15,612 bases of DNA, from assembly GCA_026770615.1 (NCBI GenBank), contig MU631529.1, positions 11,282-26,893 on the forward strand, written 5' to 3'. This DNA comes from Pavlovales sp. CCMP2436 (Eukaryota > Haptophyta > Pavlovophyceae > Pavlovales). The notes under the pieces were generated by a model. It was not told the DNA's origin and did no database searches. It saw only the letters and a list, made by a program, of their open reading frames with translations. Below are positions 15,016 to 15,612 of this stretch, piece by piece. A program made the translations under genes and the position numbers. Positions within the stretch are counted from its first letter, which is position 1; each line of letters starts with the position of its first letter.

Positions 15016-15612
15016 TCAAGGCAAAAAGGGAACCGCACGAGCCGCGTGGGCCCAGAGGGCGAAAAAGAATTGGTGTCCGCCCCGTGTGTGTGTGTGCGAG
15101 GTCAGGGCGCCGTCGAGCAGGTGGCTGCGTGTCACCAAGCCACGGTGGGCGTCGAGGGAGGCGATGTGGGCCTCGTCGATGCAGCATTCACACTTGGACG
15201 GACAAGGCCGAGCCGTAAGAAGAGCGCGTCGTGGGAAGCGCTGCATCGCCGCGAAGACGATCCAGGGCGGACCGCACGCGCGCACGTCGTCGTGGCCAGC
15301 CCGAGCGCCCCCACCGTATGGCCGCAGCTCGGCGTCGAGCACCTTTAACTCGGAGTGGATGGAGATGGCAAAGGCGACTCCAGCCTCTACTGACCCTTGA
15401 GCGACACCGGTCTCGCCGTCTCTGCCCATGGGCGTCAGGCCGCCGCCCTTGCCAGTGACGAAGATCGGGTACTTGAGAGAGAGCGTGGCGTAGAAGAGGC
15501 GTGCTAGCGGGGCTAGGCCGGGGAAGCTGACGAGGGTGCGTGCTACCATCTCTGCGCGGTCTCCCTCATTGAAGGCCTTGTAGATGTCGGAGCCTGCGAT
15601 GCAAAAGTGTGG
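15016..15612 (-). pseudogene. Reverse transcriptase domain fragment (LINE-like), cut by window edge
   Basis: Read on the minus strand from the window edge, the frame shows the order of a non-LTR-type reverse transcriptase: a Ser-Asp-Ile-Tyr-Lys-Ala-Phe-Asn segment (motif A), about 85 residues later Gly-Val-Ala-Gln-Gly-Ser (motif B, normally Gln-Gly-Asp-Pro), then Gly-His-Asp-Asp-Val plus Gly-Pro-Pro (motif C, normally Tyr-x-Asp-Asp), and Pro-Ser-Lys-Cys-Glu-Cys. Recognisable homology ends near 15100; the tail runs through a GT microsatellite (15084-15096) and is not protein-like. The altered B and C motifs suggest an inactive, old copy. Its higher GC content contrasts with the virus genes. 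It supports a eukaryotic host chromosome rather than a free virus genome. Confidence 0.55.

Noticed and set aside
1..15612. Frameshifts as pure sequencing error
   Set aside because: Some sit in homopolymers and could be errors (near 5455, 9085, 11640), but the 14-, 28- and 32-bp events and the many in-frame stops cannot be explained that way.

Overview
The window reads as a decayed, genome-integrated double-jelly-roll DNA virus of the Polinton-like virus / virophage-related kind, sitting in the nuclear DNA of a unicellular eukaryote, most likely an alga or other protist. The evidence is a set of recognisable virus genes with AT-rich intergenic gaps: a major capsid protein, a penton-type minor capsid protein, an A32-like packaging ATPase, a class 3 lipase, a GIY-YIG nuclease, a large replication gene with polymerase-like and helicase motifs, and a large spike-like protein with a discoidin domain. 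Host-like sequence flanks it: degenerate short repeats on the left, and on the right tandem repeats followed by a degenerate reverse transcriptase fragment. No integrase, capsid protease or clear terminal inverted repeat was seen.

Layout. 1-521: degenerate repeats and AT-rich sequence without a gene. 522-2926 (minus strand): virion block of major capsid protein, a small Gly/Ala/Arg-rich protein and the penton protein. 2977-8461 (plus strand): a Pro/Glu-rich protein, packaging ATPase, a long proline-rich protein, the 736-residue spike-like protein and the lipase. A 50-bp divergent promoter region separates the two blocks. 8611-14409 (minus strand): two small unknown genes, the large broken replication gene (polymerase-like part, helicase remnant, PD-(D/E)XK nuclease-like tail), a zinc-ribbon-like gene and the GIY-YIG gene. 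14410-15612: three ~105-bp tandem repeats, low-complexity DNA and the reverse transcriptase fragment.

Most of the virus genes are broken. Many carry single in-frame stops with clear coding sense on both sides (positions 705, 1521, 2615, 3124, 3889, 4276, 4945, 8767, 13459, 14080, 14149). Others carry frameshifts, some caused by short duplications of 14, 28 and 32 bp. Only the spike-like gene, the lipase and the small protein at 1682-2035 are uninterrupted. The plain reading is neutral decay of an old provirus. Several TAA/TAG stops fall where tyrosine would fit, so a recoded stop is a testable but less likely alternative.

A shared 10-nt core, CAAATAAAAA, stands 21-32 nt before four start codons (lipase, the 8978-9374 gene, the replication gene, the GIY-YIG gene) on both strands. 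It is not seen before the capsid, ATPase or spike genes. It is a good candidate for a virus promoter element of one temporal class.
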